DNA of 64,000 nt. Source: Osmia lignaria lignaria. Lineage: Eukaryota; Arthropoda; Insecta; Hymenoptera; Megachilidae. The notes under the pieces are model-generated. The model searched no databases. It saw nothing but the letters and a program-made list of their open reading frames with translations, and was not told where the DNA came from. Shown piece by piece: positions 14,701 to 28,059 of the stretch. The DNA is taken from positions 7,256,501-7,320,500 of the forward strand of contig NC_135045.1 in the NCBI RefSeq assembly GCF_051020975.1, in the 5' to 3' direction. The translations under genes and the position numbers were made by a program. Within the stretch, counting starts at the first letter, position 1. Every line of letters starts with the position of its first letter.

Positions 14701-15590
14701 TTATGTATTATAAATGAAGCGGGACCGATGACTAATCAGCGAGGCGCGTTATATTAATGCGAACATAAGGGGTTCGTTTAATGTTTCTGACCAGAGTGGC
14801 GTAGCCGTTCGCGGCGGCATTACACGCTCTAATTGATTCCCAATTTCCTCTATCCGGAGGAATGATAAATTGGGCATAATGGCGCGCATTTTCCGCGAAT
14901 ATACGCAATCATAGTTTCGCGGCCGGTAATGGTCAATTACGGGGAACGTTGGAAAGGTAGCGGACCGTACGGGAACACACCAAATTGAGTGCCTATTGAT
15001 CAAGAGAGCCTTTCCATCGCTCTCGATGCCTGCCTGCCACTGAATGAAATACTCACCGCGTGTCTAAGTGGAAGACTAATTGCGCGTGTTGTGGACAGGT
15101 GGAACCGTCATTCGTCGTGCGTCGGGACGCTAATGAGCGGCTCGAACGGAAATTTAGAGCGCCAACTTCCCTAACCAAGACGCCGTTCGTTTATCAATAT
15201 TTTTCCCTGACATTTTCGCGGACAACGCTCGGTACACCCGATTTTCTCACGATGAAAATTGGATCATTAGAATTTCTATTTATAGAACGTCCACGCGTAA
15301 TGTACCGTGAAATCTTATAGAGCAAATAAATTTATAGAGTACCTGGAAAAATTGTACCTTGAACCGGAAGGGCAGAGTTGATAATAAATTCGTCGGCCAT
15401 TATTAGCGAGCTCGTGTGTTTCAAAGGCATTGTTTCCTCGTTAACGCGTCGTGACATAGAATTTGTGTTCTCCTCGGGGTTCTCACGTGCGGATAAACGG
15501 TGGAACAATCGTACGCGTTGAAATACAACAGGCTGTAACGGGGACGAATCGCATCGGCGGATGCGGTGTAACGTGAAAACAGGAACTCTG
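11721..15590. other. Noncoding stretch, no gene recognised
   Basis: No supported gene. It contains an oligo-T tract of about 15 at 12926-12940, a 7-bp hairpin CTGGATC-GTG-GATCCAG at 13096-13112 and a 12-bp palindrome TTACACGTGTAA (an E-box core) at 13448-13459. The reverse strand of 13358-13376 reads TTTTAACACGTTGGTCATT, matching the repeat-end theme described at 15923. Confidence 0.55.
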
Positions 15591-15595
15591 GTCGC

Positions 15596-15665
15596 CAGCC
15601 AATAACGCCTCCACGTGGTGGATCGCTAAATAAGGCAGCCGGTCCAGCTCGAACGTGGGTCGTTC
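15596..15665 (+). promoter_or_regulatory. Weak promoter-like motif cluster
   Basis: A CCAAT word at about 15599, an E-box CACGTG at about 15612 and a TATA/CArG-like CTAAATAAGG at about 15626 occur in order within 40 bp. No convincing initiator or coding frame follows. The order fits a core promoter, but each word is short and none is decisive. Confidence 0.12.
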
Positions 15666-15922
15666 GGTGGTTCTACCGATTTTTCATCGAGCATCGAGAT
15701 AAAAGTAGAAAATTGCTAGCTCTCCGCGTTACTATCCCCGCATTGTTCCCGTTATTGTGGGAAATCGGTGTCGATCGAATCAATACGAAGTTATTAGGCT
15801 TTCCAATGAGAAAGTTTCCCTGCTATTTTCTTCACCGCGAGATTTTCATCGATGAAACAGGAAACGAGAACTTTCAACGAGCTGATTAGTATCTTTAATA
15901 ATTAGAGCTTCGATGGGTTTGA

Positions 15923-15966
15923 CTAGGCGTGTGCATTTTTACTGTGGCAGCTAACGCGTTAAAATT
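15923..15966 (-). repeat. Fragment of TTAACGCGTT-type dispersed repeat
   Basis: Read on the minus strand this gives TTTTAACGCGTTAGCTG, then CCACAGTAAAAATG. It closely matches 26457-26492 (TTTAACGCGTTCGCTG, then TTACAGTGAAAATGACC) on the plus strand. About 28 of 33 positions agree by eye. It is a noncoding fragment of a dispersed repeat. Confidence 0.5.
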
Positions 15967-18900
15967 ATCAATTTGCTAATCTAATTCAATCTTAATCAAT
16001 CAAACTGTTGAATTCTTAATTATTTTACGCAATTGCAAACTCACCGATTATCACTGTACCCCAAAGTTTCATCCATTATCAACGAGAACTTACCTGAAAC
16101 ATAAAAAAATTCAATATTAATTAGAATCAAACCATGTCCCTTGAATTTTATGAATTTTATGCTCACAAGTGTTTGTCGTAGGAATCTAAAAAAGCGCGGA
16201 TTTCACGATCAGATAAGGAAAGGGTGAAAGAAGGAACTTCCAACATTGTAATCAGGAAGATATGGTGAAATTTCTAGTTCCACGGGTAAATCAAGCGTTA
16301 TCGGATTCCCCAAACGATATCGTCCGCGAGTTATATCTATATTGACGATTATAATCGGGTCTGCATCGCGCTCTCCTCGCCTCGTTAGTGCCGAGCATAT
16401 CGTCTTAACCAACGAGGTGTTTCCTTACTGCCTACCATCCAGATAGAGAATCTTCTTGTTCGGTCACTTGTTCTTCGCCGATTACATCGCTATGTAAATT
16501 TATCGTCGCTACGTGTGCGCGACTGCCCTTTTTCCCCTTTCTCGTTACGTGTTCGTTGCACGACCGCGGGGATTACGTTGCCTCTTATTCCTAGCGCAAC
16601 GTAACGAACGATCATTTCAACTTCCCTTGAAAAGAAAGCTGCAAATTTCTATTTCAATTTCCATGGAAGTTACAAGAATCTCAATTTATCAATCATAAAT
16701 GTTCGCCAAGAACAAACGTCGACCACGAAATCTCTTGTTAGATATTTTTCCCATCAGGAACGAGGGGCTCCGCGAGGGTGCCCCATTACCCCGACTCCTT
16801 GGTGCGGTAATTGCATCAGGGGTCTGGGCAACGTAATCGTCCCGATTAATACTCGATCGATTAATTAAGCCGACCAATAGTTATCATCCGGATGATGAAT
16901 AGAGATTTGTTATTCGCCGATGAAGGATGTTCAGCCGGCCAACGCCGGTACGTGCGTGCAAACGCGCGAGTTCACCAATCGGCCCATTAATTATGATAAT
17001 TGATTCGTGTAGTTTGGTGTTCGACCAACGAAATCTCGAGCGATTACGTACCGTGGGAGAGGAGGCTGGAAATTTGTCGGGTTTCATGAATTTCAATGAA
17101 AGGATAATAATTCGAAGGGAATGAGAATCAGTTAACTCAAGGTGGAAATGTAGAGTCTTTAAAATTCCTCTTTTTCGAGAGAGAAAAAAGCGTACCATTC
17201 GAACGAAGGACACGGAAAAGCAAGGAGGCACGCGGAAAAGAAGCAAGGATACGTCGATTTCAGGACGGTGTAATCAATACGCATCAAGGAGTAGAAAAAC
17301 GTTACAAAGCGCGGCTCACGGCCGATTACTCGATCTACCAGGTGAATCAACGCTTTAATAAATGATCATTCCTATTATGAGGATGGACAGCGAGCGAATA
17401 GCTCGACAGCCTCGATCTTCCGGAAAAGGGAAAGTCGGCCTAGGCCGGATCACCCGTAAAGACGGAGATTCTTCGTGACGGCCTCCAAGAACTTCCATCG
17501 TGTCGTACGATCAAATCGACAGTCATACCGGAACACACACACGCTGCCTATCCGACAATTTTTTTTGTTCCATAAGATTTACTGCTCCTTCAATGCCTGG
17601 ACTCTGAAGAATCTTTCATACATTGTATCTTCGTGTTTGAAAAGGTTAAACAAATCGTTGGAATGAATCAGACGTCCAAATAGATTCTTGTCATAATTGT
17701 GCTCGATGCTTTTTGTACGAATCTTTGGCATTCGAGAGTTATTACCTTTATGAATTAATAATAACATCGATATATCACACACCGCTACGTCTATTGTAAT
17801 ATTATTTGTCATGATATCTCAAAAATTTTTGATAGTGAACTCCAAGATTATTAATATTCGCAAACAACTCCGTCTCTACTTTTCAACAGAAGTCTAAGTG
17901 ATTCGAATCGATCATTAAATCCACTATAATCGATGTCAGAATTAGTGATGCACAACACAACGCCTCTTAATCGTTAGTACCTCGTATAAGTGGTACGATA
18001 TTTAAAAATGACCCCTTATGCCTCTTTTTACCATCTTCATGAATTTATAATTGCCCTTAACGATTCTCGTAAAGATAACTTATAAAATCTATATTATAAC
18101 CATCGTCGTTATAAAGTAAGCAAAAAGTAAAGGAAAATTGCGAGGAGCCGATGGAAACGTCGAGGGAATTTTAACGTTGACGTCGTAGCACCGATTCTTC
18201 GAACTTTAAATAACGAGCCACGGGTTAACTGCGGGACGACGCAAGAAAGGTACGATTAAGGAGTGGACGTACGTCTACATCCATCATCGGCTGTCATTTC
18301 GACTGTACGTTGAAAAAATTCAAGGGAACACGACGCTTTTACACCGCGCACTTTATGCTCCCGCGAAGGCAATTAACTTAATTACTGCTTGATACAGCAA
18401 CGAGCCGTGATTACGGAAGACCAGCTAACTTTACATCCACTCGGTCCCTATGCAAATGAATTTTCCAACTTGTTTCGCAGTTTTAAACTCCGCCACGCGA
18501 TGTTTTTACGTCGGGGACATCGTCGTCAAATTCAGAAATAAAATCTGTTAGAAATTAAGCAATTAATACTCGTCGCTTTCAAGAACGTTATATCAAAATA
18601 ACGAGAAATCTGCCGTTTTCACGTAATAACGAAATAATAAAATTCATCTTTCTTTAGGTTTTATTTTATCTCTAGTATCATTATCAGCTAAGATCCACGC
18701 CTATACAGCTCAGCAGGTATCTTGCGAATAAATCGACGTTTCAACTGAAACGTAGAATCATATTTACGAGCCTGGAATAGCGTCTAATTATAATGTTCAA
18801 CGGGCAAAGATACGTTTCTACCGAGAGACTTTGCACTGGATAAAAAAGTTCGACGGGGGCGTTGACACCCACACTGGATGGACAATGAAACGTGCAAGAG

Positions 18901-21900
18901 ATCATCGGCTTCCACGCCCAGACAGATATCTTTGCTTTCGTCTCTCTTTGTCTCGGCAACACGCGAGCCTAGTCAATTAAAACCTGCCTGATTTGCACCC
19001 ATCGAAATATATCTTTTTTTCTTCTCCATTTAAATACCTATCAAAGGAGATCTGATCATTTCAATCAGAATTCATTAGATTATTCTTTTCATTAAACTGT
19101 CTTTGTGTATTTTTATTATAAATAATTATACCTATACTAATTAAAAATCTTGATTCCGTTATCATAATTGCAACAATTAACGCATGAGAAATAGAAAATC
19201 TATTCGATCGATGCATACTCTGATTAGACAAAACATTTTCTCGTGAACTGTGACGGAATGGGTGTTACTTTTGCACCGACGTATATCACTAATACGACGT
19301 TAATTGCGAGCCAACGATTGTCTCGGCTAATGAGAATCGCATCCTTCCCGCAACTACCATAGGAAGGTGCACCAATTACGATTGTCTCCCGAGTTGCGGT
19401 TAACTGATTTGGAAAGATTTATCTTTAATTAGTTCGATTCAAAGCGGGATCGTATTACGCGTATTCTAGAGAAACGAGCAAGGAAACACGGTACCGATAG
19501 AAGACTTTCTATGGTTACAGTTATTCCGATCAAAGTTGGATTTTTATTAAAATTCAAAGGTCAAAATCCGGTTCACCTTAAATTTTTATAGCGCATATTG
19601 TATCTCGATAAATTTTGAAAACAAAAATCTGAAATCTTTGATATAGAAGGCGAATCCCCGAATTTCACGGACACTTTATGCCACTGCTTTCTAAAGGAGA
19701 GTCTTCTTTAATTCAGTCCACCTTCTCCTTCTCCGTAGGCGTCTCACCGGCCCGGTAATTTAAACCTTTAATACTGAATTAATGCACGATATTCATTCGA
19801 ACTCGGTGCGCATCGAATGATTTATGCTCGCCTCGAGTGAAATACAATCCCTGGAAACAGGGTTTGTCGTGTCGCGGACTTAACGTCACAAGAACGATGA
19901 TACCGATCCTCGGAAAAGATAAATCTTTCACAAAATATGCCACACGTATTAGAAAGTCGAAGAAGAAGAATCGGGTTTCTTTTCTCTCGCTCAGAAAAGT
20001 AGACGTCGTTTCGATAAACATTATCTTGGTCGACGTGGAAAAGAAAAAGGCGTACGAGAGAAAAGGGCAAAGAGATTTGCTCTGGGAAGCAGAAACGTAA
20101 AGGACCGTCTGGTAAATGACGGTATCAGAGGAAATCAAATCAGCAGACTCCCGGGGCGAAACGAGCCGTTTCTCTGCACCTCTAACCATCAGCCAGGATC
20201 GCGATTTTCATGGCGATGATCACGTACATACGATCGTCGGTTTCTCTCGGGAGAATCGCGTGTTTCATCGCGAAACGACACAAATCATCGCGTTTCCGGG
20301 TGGTAATATCAATTTCCACCTTGCGTCATCGAACCGGTGTACTTTTAACCTTTTCCTCCCTGAATATCAATTTTCCTGACCCGATCCTGATATATCTACT
20401 TAAAAATTTTTTCAATTTAAAAATTTTTTTCCTATTCTGATGATAGGCGATGTTCGGTCAAAGATCACTCGGAAAGGCCGCAAATTTGATTACGAAGAAC
20501 CCCGGAAAGCATCGCTTAGCCGAAGAGGAACGAACGAGGGACGTTGATGAACAGCCAATCGGAATTTGCACGCTGCTCAAAAGTCGCGGTGTATAATTGC
20601 AAAATATACGCGGCTCGCAGCACGTATCCGCGTGCCGCATATTTTCGCGACGAAAGCGATTATTTCTTAATTAGCGAGGCACTCGGCGAGTGCCAGCTGC
20701 AACGGAGACAGCTAGATGGACGTCGTGATCACTGCGTTAAACGCGTTAAAAGGAGGTACATTAATAGGAAGGGAAAACGAAACAGCGGTGATAAATATGC
20801 ATCTTCGAAGATTTTTCATTTTTAATCATTTCCTTTACGTCAAGTTTCATGCAGCTTGGAAATAACTAATCAGATAATACGAAGAGATGTCTTCAATCTT
20901 TCCGTTAATAGAGACGTTTTGGATAATTTCCTGCAATTAGAATACTCTTATACTTTAATGAATTGCAAAAATCTACCAGTTACGATTGAAATTGAAATTT
21001 TGCAAAGTAATTCATCCATCGTTCATTGCTTTTACCAAAGAATCCTCTTCGGCGTTGAAATAGCTGACAGCAAACGACTCGCTAGAAAGAATAGATATTG
21101 AAGCAAAAGTGGGTAGTCAAAGTGCGCGAGCGAATGGGACTAGATGTAAGATAGGTAAAAAAGCGAAACAGAGGAAGAGGAAAGGATGAAAAAGCCTATG
21201 CGAAAGTTTCGAGCAACGTCGTTGGACGCACAGATCGTAAGCCGGGGTCAAAGGGTTAACCTAGTCTGCATGCACGCGGAGTTGGATGAGGCTAAGGCTG
21301 GATGAGTATCATCGCTTTTGCCTTTTACAGTCGCTTGAACGCGTGTACATAAAATCTCCGACACCACTTCCAGCACCGACTGCCGCCAATTTTCAAGTAG
21401 CTTTATTGTTCTTTCGTTCCTATTGCCTGACGCCGTTTGAAAACGATCGCGCTTTGGCACGAGCTTTTTAACCCGCGCGCATTCCGGGAACAATCTAAGC
21501 TTCGAAGCGTACTTCTAGGCATTTTATATTTAATTCTGAGATCGAATCGAAATATTCCTAGCTCTGTGATTCAATGAAAAGTAAGTCCGAGGTTCGAGAG
21601 AAAATCAGTTCCAAAAGAGGCAGGAAATTATCAACATAAAGCATCGAATTATTCAGGCAGATTAATGGAGCGGTTCTCCAAAGAAGGAGACGCGTGCTGT
21701 TTCGAGAGGCTTGCGCGGCTATTCCTTGAATTTCCATCGCGATTCCTTCTCGCCTCCCTTTCCCGTTTCCGCGAGGCTAAAAAGATTCCCGTGCCGATCA
21801 AGCTCGCTGGCCGATGGCAAAAGAAAGGACGCGGCGCGGCGGTTTGCAGCGTTGTAGAGGCCGCCGCTCGTTAGCACAGCACGCCGGCAATAAAGCGGCT

Positions 21901-22070
21901 CCAGCACGTATTATTGTTAAGCGCCTGCTGGAAAACAGCCGGCTAAGAGAACGCGAGAGGAAGGTGTATCTCGTGCTAAAAGTGGATATTAGAAGTCTCG
22001 TCGCTTAGAAGGAGAGGCGCGTAATCTCTCCATTCGAGCGTACGTGAGCGTTTCCCTCGCCGGCTTTTCC
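15967..22070. other. Noncoding stretch, no gene recognised
   Basis: No supported gene. Visible items are 14-bp palindromes at 16883-16896 (ATCATCCGGATGAT) and 17819-17832 (TCAAAAATTTTTGA), and a short direct duplication of TTAAAAATTTTTT at about 20400-20432. The overlapping frames around 19779-20379 lie on both strands and show no domain. An AAAGGGTTAA word near 21247 fits the repeat-end theme but has no partner. Confidence 0.55.
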
Positions 22071-22288
22071 CACTTTAATGATTTCGCCCGTGATATTTAA
22101 CGATTTTCAGCGCTACGTTTAAAGGCGTTCTCGTACGACCGGCTTGCAAAACAGCCTCAAAACCGAGACAACGTTTATAGCCATCGAGCTTATCTTTCAT
22201 TATACTGGATGTTCGTGCTTTGATAGTTAGTTTAGGTATCGGGTGAAAATTAGGTGGTAATGAAAGAATTTTAGTGTTGATAATAAAC

Positions 22289-22545
22289 GGAATTTTAAGA
22301 CCATATGTATTTTTAATTTCAGTACCATATTTATCAAAATAAATTGAAGAATTAATTAATACATTAATTGCCACAGTATTATTATCCATATTTAGTACAA
22401 CACACTATAATATAAAAAATCATTTTTTAAATATAATGCTTCAATTTTCTTGTTCAATATTGTTCTACTGGATTCATTTCATAATTATTTACATGATCAA
22501 ATTAAAGTTCTCTTGAATATTGATGATCGTCATGGTAGCCAAGGT
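22289..22545 (+). repeat. Tandem duplication, copy 1
   Basis: This AT-rich unit of about 257 bp is repeated in the same orientation at 22552-22795 after a 6-bp gap. Shared landmarks include GGAATTTYAAGACYATA, ATTTATCA, ATAAATTGAAGA, ACATGATCAAATTAAA and GAATATTGATGA. Identity is roughly 80% by eye. The minus-strand frame at 22075-22389 crosses this unit, but in copy 2 it is broken and the differences often change the codon meaning. I therefore do not call it coding. Confidence 0.75.
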
Positions 22546-22551
22546 ACCAAT

Positions 22552-22795
22552 GGAATTTCAAGACTATACATATATACTTTTAATTTTAATAGCATATTTA
22601 TCAGTATAAATTGAAGAGTTAATTATCATGTTAATTGGCCCAGTACTATTACCCATATTTAATACAACTATAATATAAAAAATGATTTTTTCAATATTCT
22701 ATTTCAATATTGTCCTACTGATTTCATTTCTTAATTAGCTACATGATCAAATTAAAATTGTCTTGAATATTGATGACCATCCTGGCAGCCAAGGT
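22552..22795 (+). repeat. Tandem duplication, copy 2
   Basis: Second copy of the unit at 22289-22545, about 244 bp with small deletions. It ends in GGCAGCCAAGGTG, directly followed by TTAA at 22797-22800. On the minus strand this end reads TTTAACACCTTGGCTGCCA, which matches the TTAACRCGTT-type repeat ends at 15923 and 26456. The duplication is therefore probably part of, or adjacent to, a decayed repeat of that family. Confidence 0.75.
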
Positions 22796-22800
22796 GTTAA

Positions 22801-25800
22801 ACAATCTATGGTACCGGTTCAGTTGATTTCCCACGAACTAAATCTCCAAGTCAGAAAGAAAAAAAAAATCGCTAACAAATCGCAGGAAACGAACAACTCC
22901 CACCCGCATAGAGGCGTTACTTCCATTTTATCGAACGCATCGCTGTTCCGTGATAAATGATTGCACGTTCGCGGGACAGCTCGCGCGAAATTCCCAAGTG
23001 TCAACAAGGCGAAGGAAAACGACGTCTACAGCGAATTACATCGCGTCCTTAAGTGTACCGTGGCTCACGAGATCGAATAGCCCCGCGACACGCAAGCCTC
23101 GCCCAGACCGGAAGTCGTGCGTTGTACCACGATAGCGGACAAATAAGCCGTTTAACTCGCTCGGGCCTAGTCAAGACTATGATTTGCGACGCTTTCCTTT
23201 CCTTTCCTCTCAAATGTACCTTCGTGCCTACTTCGAGCGGAAGATGATTCGTGGAAAAATTTCAAACAATCGTACGCCGATGGCCGGGCAGGAAAGTCGG
23301 TTCGTGTGGTTGCTTAATTATCGTATATCATTACGATAAAACCGCTGGTAACCTGGTGACACGCGGGGCGCAGACGTTCGTATCGTTTCGAGCGGAAACG
23401 CGTTGACGTAGCAGCGTCACAGTCGATAAATATCAAAGCGCGTGCACCACTTTCTCGCGTATCCGCTGCGGAGAAACTTGAGATCGCGCCGCGGTTGAAT
23501 AATTATTTCGACGGCCACGGGGGATTGCATTTCAACGCGGAACCAGTGTTCGTGAATCTCACTCGTATTCTTATTATTTCTTTCATGACGATTGCTAACG
23601 TGCTTCTCCTTCCGATGACTTACAATATTTTCCATCATTCTCTTAACGCAAAGACTATCGTTTCAAAACCGCGCATACCTTAATATAAAAATACCCCAAA
23701 AATCTCACGAATCGTTAACGAAGAAGCTCCTTGGCATTTATCTGAAACTTCTTAAAAGTCCAAGCAACCTGTACGTGCTCCATCAGCGAATAACGTGCAT
23801 TGGTCAGATAAGAGGAACGTTCGAGGCATCCTCGATTCGAGCGAATATGAAATTCGTTCTTTATCTATCTCGCGAGCGGCAGCGACGATAAACATTATCG
23901 AGGAGCAAAACCGTGTCCACGGATCTGCTTAAATTTCAAGATTCCGCTTTCGCGGCGACGTGGCGGGGATCGGGGAAAAAAAGGAAAGAATCGTTGGGTG
24001 CAATTCTTTACAGTCGCCAGGGACGGCCGAATTCCGCGGAGCTTTCTACCGCGTTACGCTGGCAAAAAATTCCGGACCCAACGCGCTCGATAACCCGGCC
24101 CGTTGTAAATTTGTCGCGGAACATGTACGTACACGCTCGTTACGACTGTGTCCCCTTGCGCATACGCGAAAAAGCGGTCTCCTCTTAAATCTGGCGACCC
24201 GCTATCAGATACGACGATCGTTTATTCGTCGACGATTATTAGCGCGGGCACCGAAGAAAGCGTTCAAACTGTTGGTTAAACGATCGTTAAAACAAGTACG
24301 CCCCACCTCTCTCGATCCGTATAATAAGTTACGAGGAGTATGTTATTTTTGTGAATTAAGCAATTTTAATAATTGATGCTGTTACCGAGCACTCGTGAAA
24401 TACGGTCATTTCGCAGGTACCTTTCGAGCTGGTCCTACAGCAACGGACACTGTCTCATAAAGCAAATAAAGATGTTTCTAATAATTACACACCTTGCAGC
24501 TTCACTGACAAACTACTTTCTTATTCTTTTTTTTCGTAAGGTATTTACTAATTACGACCGCTTTCTTCGCGACACAGTTACATTAAATTTATTACTTTCT
24601 TAATAATTTAACCAGTATCACTTTGATCGGTAAGAAACTTTTATATCTATATCATCTACCACTTACAATATTAGATTTATAATTTATAATTAATAAATAT
24701 CCCGATGCAAGGATCAAAGAATTGGTAAAGAATCCGGCGTTTCCCGTTTCTAATTTTCCCAACGCACGGTTTCACGGTTCGAAAACAGCACGATATTGCC
24801 CCATACGAAACCGCGGCATTATATCATTCGCAATTACGGCCGCGTAATTATAATTCGCCGGTCGGCGAACGGTGGACAGGGTAATAAATTAATGCCCGGA
24901 CCCGACCGAGCGGGACTGTCGTTTACAAGGTTCAACGATCGTGTCCCGAAACTCAATAATTCCCGATAAGATCTCGCGACTGTGAAAGAGACGCGGCCTC
25001 GTCCAGGATGCATGGGGAACAGTAGACGATGGGGCGTAGCTGTCGAAATCGTCGTATGTAATTTGCGGCGAACCTGTACACACAGAAGGCTTTCGATACA
25101 CGGCGAACGGTCCCGATCCGTGGAATTATACGCTGGAACATCCCCTTCTTTCCTCCTCGTTCCGCCATCGTATCGGATCGTTAAAAGGACAAGACGGGAG
25201 TCGAAACAAATTTCTTCGTCGGCCATTTGCGACAATAAATTCGTTCGCGTCGCATAAAGTAAGGCGCGTGTACAAGGGGTGAGGGCGACGTTAAGCGTCG
25301 CGCCAGCGAACATAATAAGGAGATCGGTTTTTTTTTAAGATCTCGCGGCGGGCAATCTTTCGCGAGCCACCTTTCCAACGCGCGAATCTTTTCGAACACG
25401 CGGACACCGCGAACCGGTTCACTTAACTGCACCCGTAACACATATGCGCGCCGGCAAACGTCTTATTTATCTGGCATTGCCGGTTAATTGCGCTGCTAAC
25501 CGCCGATAATATTAATATTTCCCTCCCATTTCTCTGTATCTCTCTTTCTTCCTCTCTCTCTGAATCTTGCCTCCACTTTAAACGCCCAACCTTTTAAGCT
25601 CGCAAGGATTTTCTTGTTAAACCCGAGACCCTGTTTGTAATCAGGATTGTATCTTAAAATTAACTTGTACAACTTAAGATAACAGCATTTTCGGTTGTTT
25701 CTTCTTTTGGTATTTTGCTTGGGAGAACAGTGATAAATTTATGAAAGAGCATGATAAAAAAAAAATGTAAGTTATTACAGGAGAAAATTAATGACGTGTC

Positions 25801-26455
25801 AATATTTCGAAGCTCATCGGTCGGCTAAGCGTGAAGAGGACAATCTTGTAAATTTCTTCATGAACTGAAAACGCGTTTCGCTGTTCGATGTTCCTTTTTT
25901 ACTTTCTCGGAAGAAAGAGCGGTCCCAGATTACGGACCGACGCGCAGGGAATCATTATTCACGAGAAAAAAGAAACGGTCGATGATAATTGACTTATCGG
26001 GACTTGATTTTTTTTTACACGGCGAAAATATAGTGCGAGAAACGAGTCACATCGAGGATCCTTTTCTTTTTTCTCTTGTTCGATGGTTGATCGATCGTTA
26101 TATTCCGTGGGACCGTGCGAATTGCAGTATCGAAGGACGATCCGTGAAATTAGCCCCCCTCCCCGTGTAATGTAAAGATACGACGCGGTTATTTCGTTGC
26201 TCAAATTACGCTCTCTCCGTATAGTAATTGTCGATACACGCATTACTTTAAAGAGCATCCCGGTCACCGACTTTAATAATCATTCACCGCGACCGTACAG
26301 ACAGTTAATACGCGACGTAATGTCGTGAAATTAGCTTTGCATTAATGAGCGTCACGGGTTTGCCCTGCGAACACGCACCAACGGAACAGCGCAGAGAAAT
26401 CGGATGGTAAAATCGGAAGTGTAACGGTGAAAGATCGTGGAATTATTAAAGAAAC
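22801..26455. other. Noncoding stretch, no gene recognised
   Basis: No supported gene. The minus-strand frame at 24834-25313 (159 codons) overlaps several other frames in a GC-richer patch and has no motif I know. An AT-rich stretch lies at about 24590-24720. A CT-rich tract lies at about 25520-25562. Oligo-A runs occur at about 22859 and 25756. Confidence 0.55.
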
Positions 26456-26508
26456 GTTTAACGCGTTCGCTGTTACAGTGAAAATGACCAGATGTGGCAA
26501 ATTATGAT
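26456..26508 (+). repeat. TTAACGCGTT-type repeat module 1
   Basis: The module reads GTTTAACGCGTTCGCTG, continues with ACAGTGAAAATGACCAG and ends near CAAATTATGAT. It resembles the module at 26692-26755 downstream in the same orientation and the inverted fragment at 15923. The two modules may bound or subdivide one older element of about 300 bp. Confidence 0.5.
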
Positions 26509-26691
26509 AACGATTACTACGGATAATAATGTAAAATTAACACGTTTGGTGTCGCGGCGAGAATGGACGTGTGCAGTGATATATTGAGAATAATTATTAA
26601 CATTTTGACAGCCACATGTTTTATGGAATCGTTGGTTCTCATAATTTCACGTTTCTTTTTAAATAAAAAAGAATATCATTGAGAAAATTAC

Positions 26692-26755
26692 GTTTAAGCG
26701 TTTCTGTAATGTATACCACAAAATGACCAGCTTTCAAATTATAATTAAACGGAAA
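26692..26755 (+). repeat. TTAACGCGTT-type repeat module 2
   Basis: The module reads GTTTAAGCGTTTCTGTAA and, after a few bases, CACAAAATGACCAG, then CAAATTATAATTAAAC. The shared order with module 1 is GTTTAA, GCGTT, CTGT, AAAATGACCAG and CAAATTAT. It is noncoding and diverged. Confidence 0.45.
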
Positions 26756-27870
26756 CAGCAGTTCATAGAAGTATCGCTATTGTAGTTTTGAATTACGTGA
26801 AAGAAGAACTGAGGATTGTAATGGAAGACTTTAAATCAGTGTAGTTATATACGGACGCACGATGAACTTTTTGATAATGCAAACGTAATTCCCTTTCGCC
26901 ACGGCTACGCAAGCACCACTGTGCACCAGATCCAATTATACAATCCAAGAAATCAATTAACGTCGAGGAGAAGTAACGAATGCCGATTGCGGGCCGCGAC
27001 GCCGCTTAGATTCGAATCGCTGATTCATTGCGGAGGCGCTAATTGATAGCAAAACTGTGGAAATGAATAACTGATCGTAATCAGCCTATTGCTACCATCG
27101 CATAATTCAATCTATAAACAATCTAACCAATATGTAAACTGATTAATAACCAAATAAAAAGAATTACATTAAGAAAAATATTTGATATCGTTAAGAATCC
27201 TATGTTTCCTTCGAATTACGAAATCTTCCGTTTAATATACAGGAAGATGATTTCACGAATTTAATTTTCGCAATAACATTCTTGTCTCATAGTTTGCTCC
27301 ATCGATAAGCTCGCGTTCATTTCTCGCGATGAAACGGTACCGGTCTTCAGGTTAAAAGAAACGCGACGAAATAGAATCTATGGAGGCTGTTAAAGTTCCT
27401 CCTCTTCCGAAACCGGTACTAGAAGCCAGCTTCTGTTGCCGTACAAGACTTGCACCTGTACGCAAATCGGCCCTCTTATCTGTTATATTTCATCTGGTAT
27501 TTTTCCGCTGGAAAGTCTGCCGTTTCGAAAGACAGGTCAGATCGGAGGGGCAGGCAAACGCGCTCGCGCGCCTCTATGGGACGTGTAAGATCCCGTTTAG
27601 CGATAAAACGAAATAACAAGTCGACAGAGAGTGGTAATCCGGTTAATCGATCGCTCGCAGATAATCGATAATGTCGGTAATCCATTCTAGGTGGTCCCAA
27701 CGAGCACGTTGCGATCCGAGCTAAATGATGCGTGTAATGGCTGTCAACGGGTTGAACGGATTAGATGCCGCACATCTTCATTCGTTATTAATGTCCCCCA
27801 TTGACTAATTAAAATATCTCTTATCATGAAACATTTTACTCTTTCGAATTAATATCAGTGTCTGATATTA
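26756..27870. other. Noncoding stretch, no gene recognised
   Basis: No supported gene. Short frames at 27380-27700 overlap on both strands without any domain. The only landmark is the run-up to the tandem duplication that starts at 27871. Confidence 0.5.
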
Positions 27871-28043
27871 TTTTCGGAAAATCTAGAATAATTTTCAGGA
27901 CTTCTAAGTTTGATACTGTCTTTAAATAATATATTATTCATTCGATCTGCAAGAACCTATTAATATCACCTAAACAATAATATGAATTATCCTAAAGACA
28001 AGTTGTAAAAAAATCACGAACTAAGGAAGCACCCAAAGAACCC
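27871..28043 (+). repeat. Tandem duplication B, copy 1
   Basis: This unit is repeated at 28060-28270. Shared landmarks are TTTCTAAGTTTGATACTGT (one base differs), TTTAAATAA, GATCTGCAAGA, AATAATATGA, TTATCCTAAAG, ATCACGAA and GCACCCAA. Copy 1 lacks the purine-rich segment found inside copy 2. It is noncoding. Confidence 0.75.
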
Positions 28044-28059
28044 TTAAAGATAGATGTCA

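Noticed and set aside
22075..22389. 104-codon minus frame across the tandem duplication
   Set aside because: The equivalent frame in the second copy is broken, and many differences alter the amino acid, so there is no sign of protein-level constraint.
24834..25313. 159-codon minus-strand frame
   Set aside because: Lies in a GC-richer patch where three other frames of 70-90 codons overlap. Composition explains it and no family is recognised.
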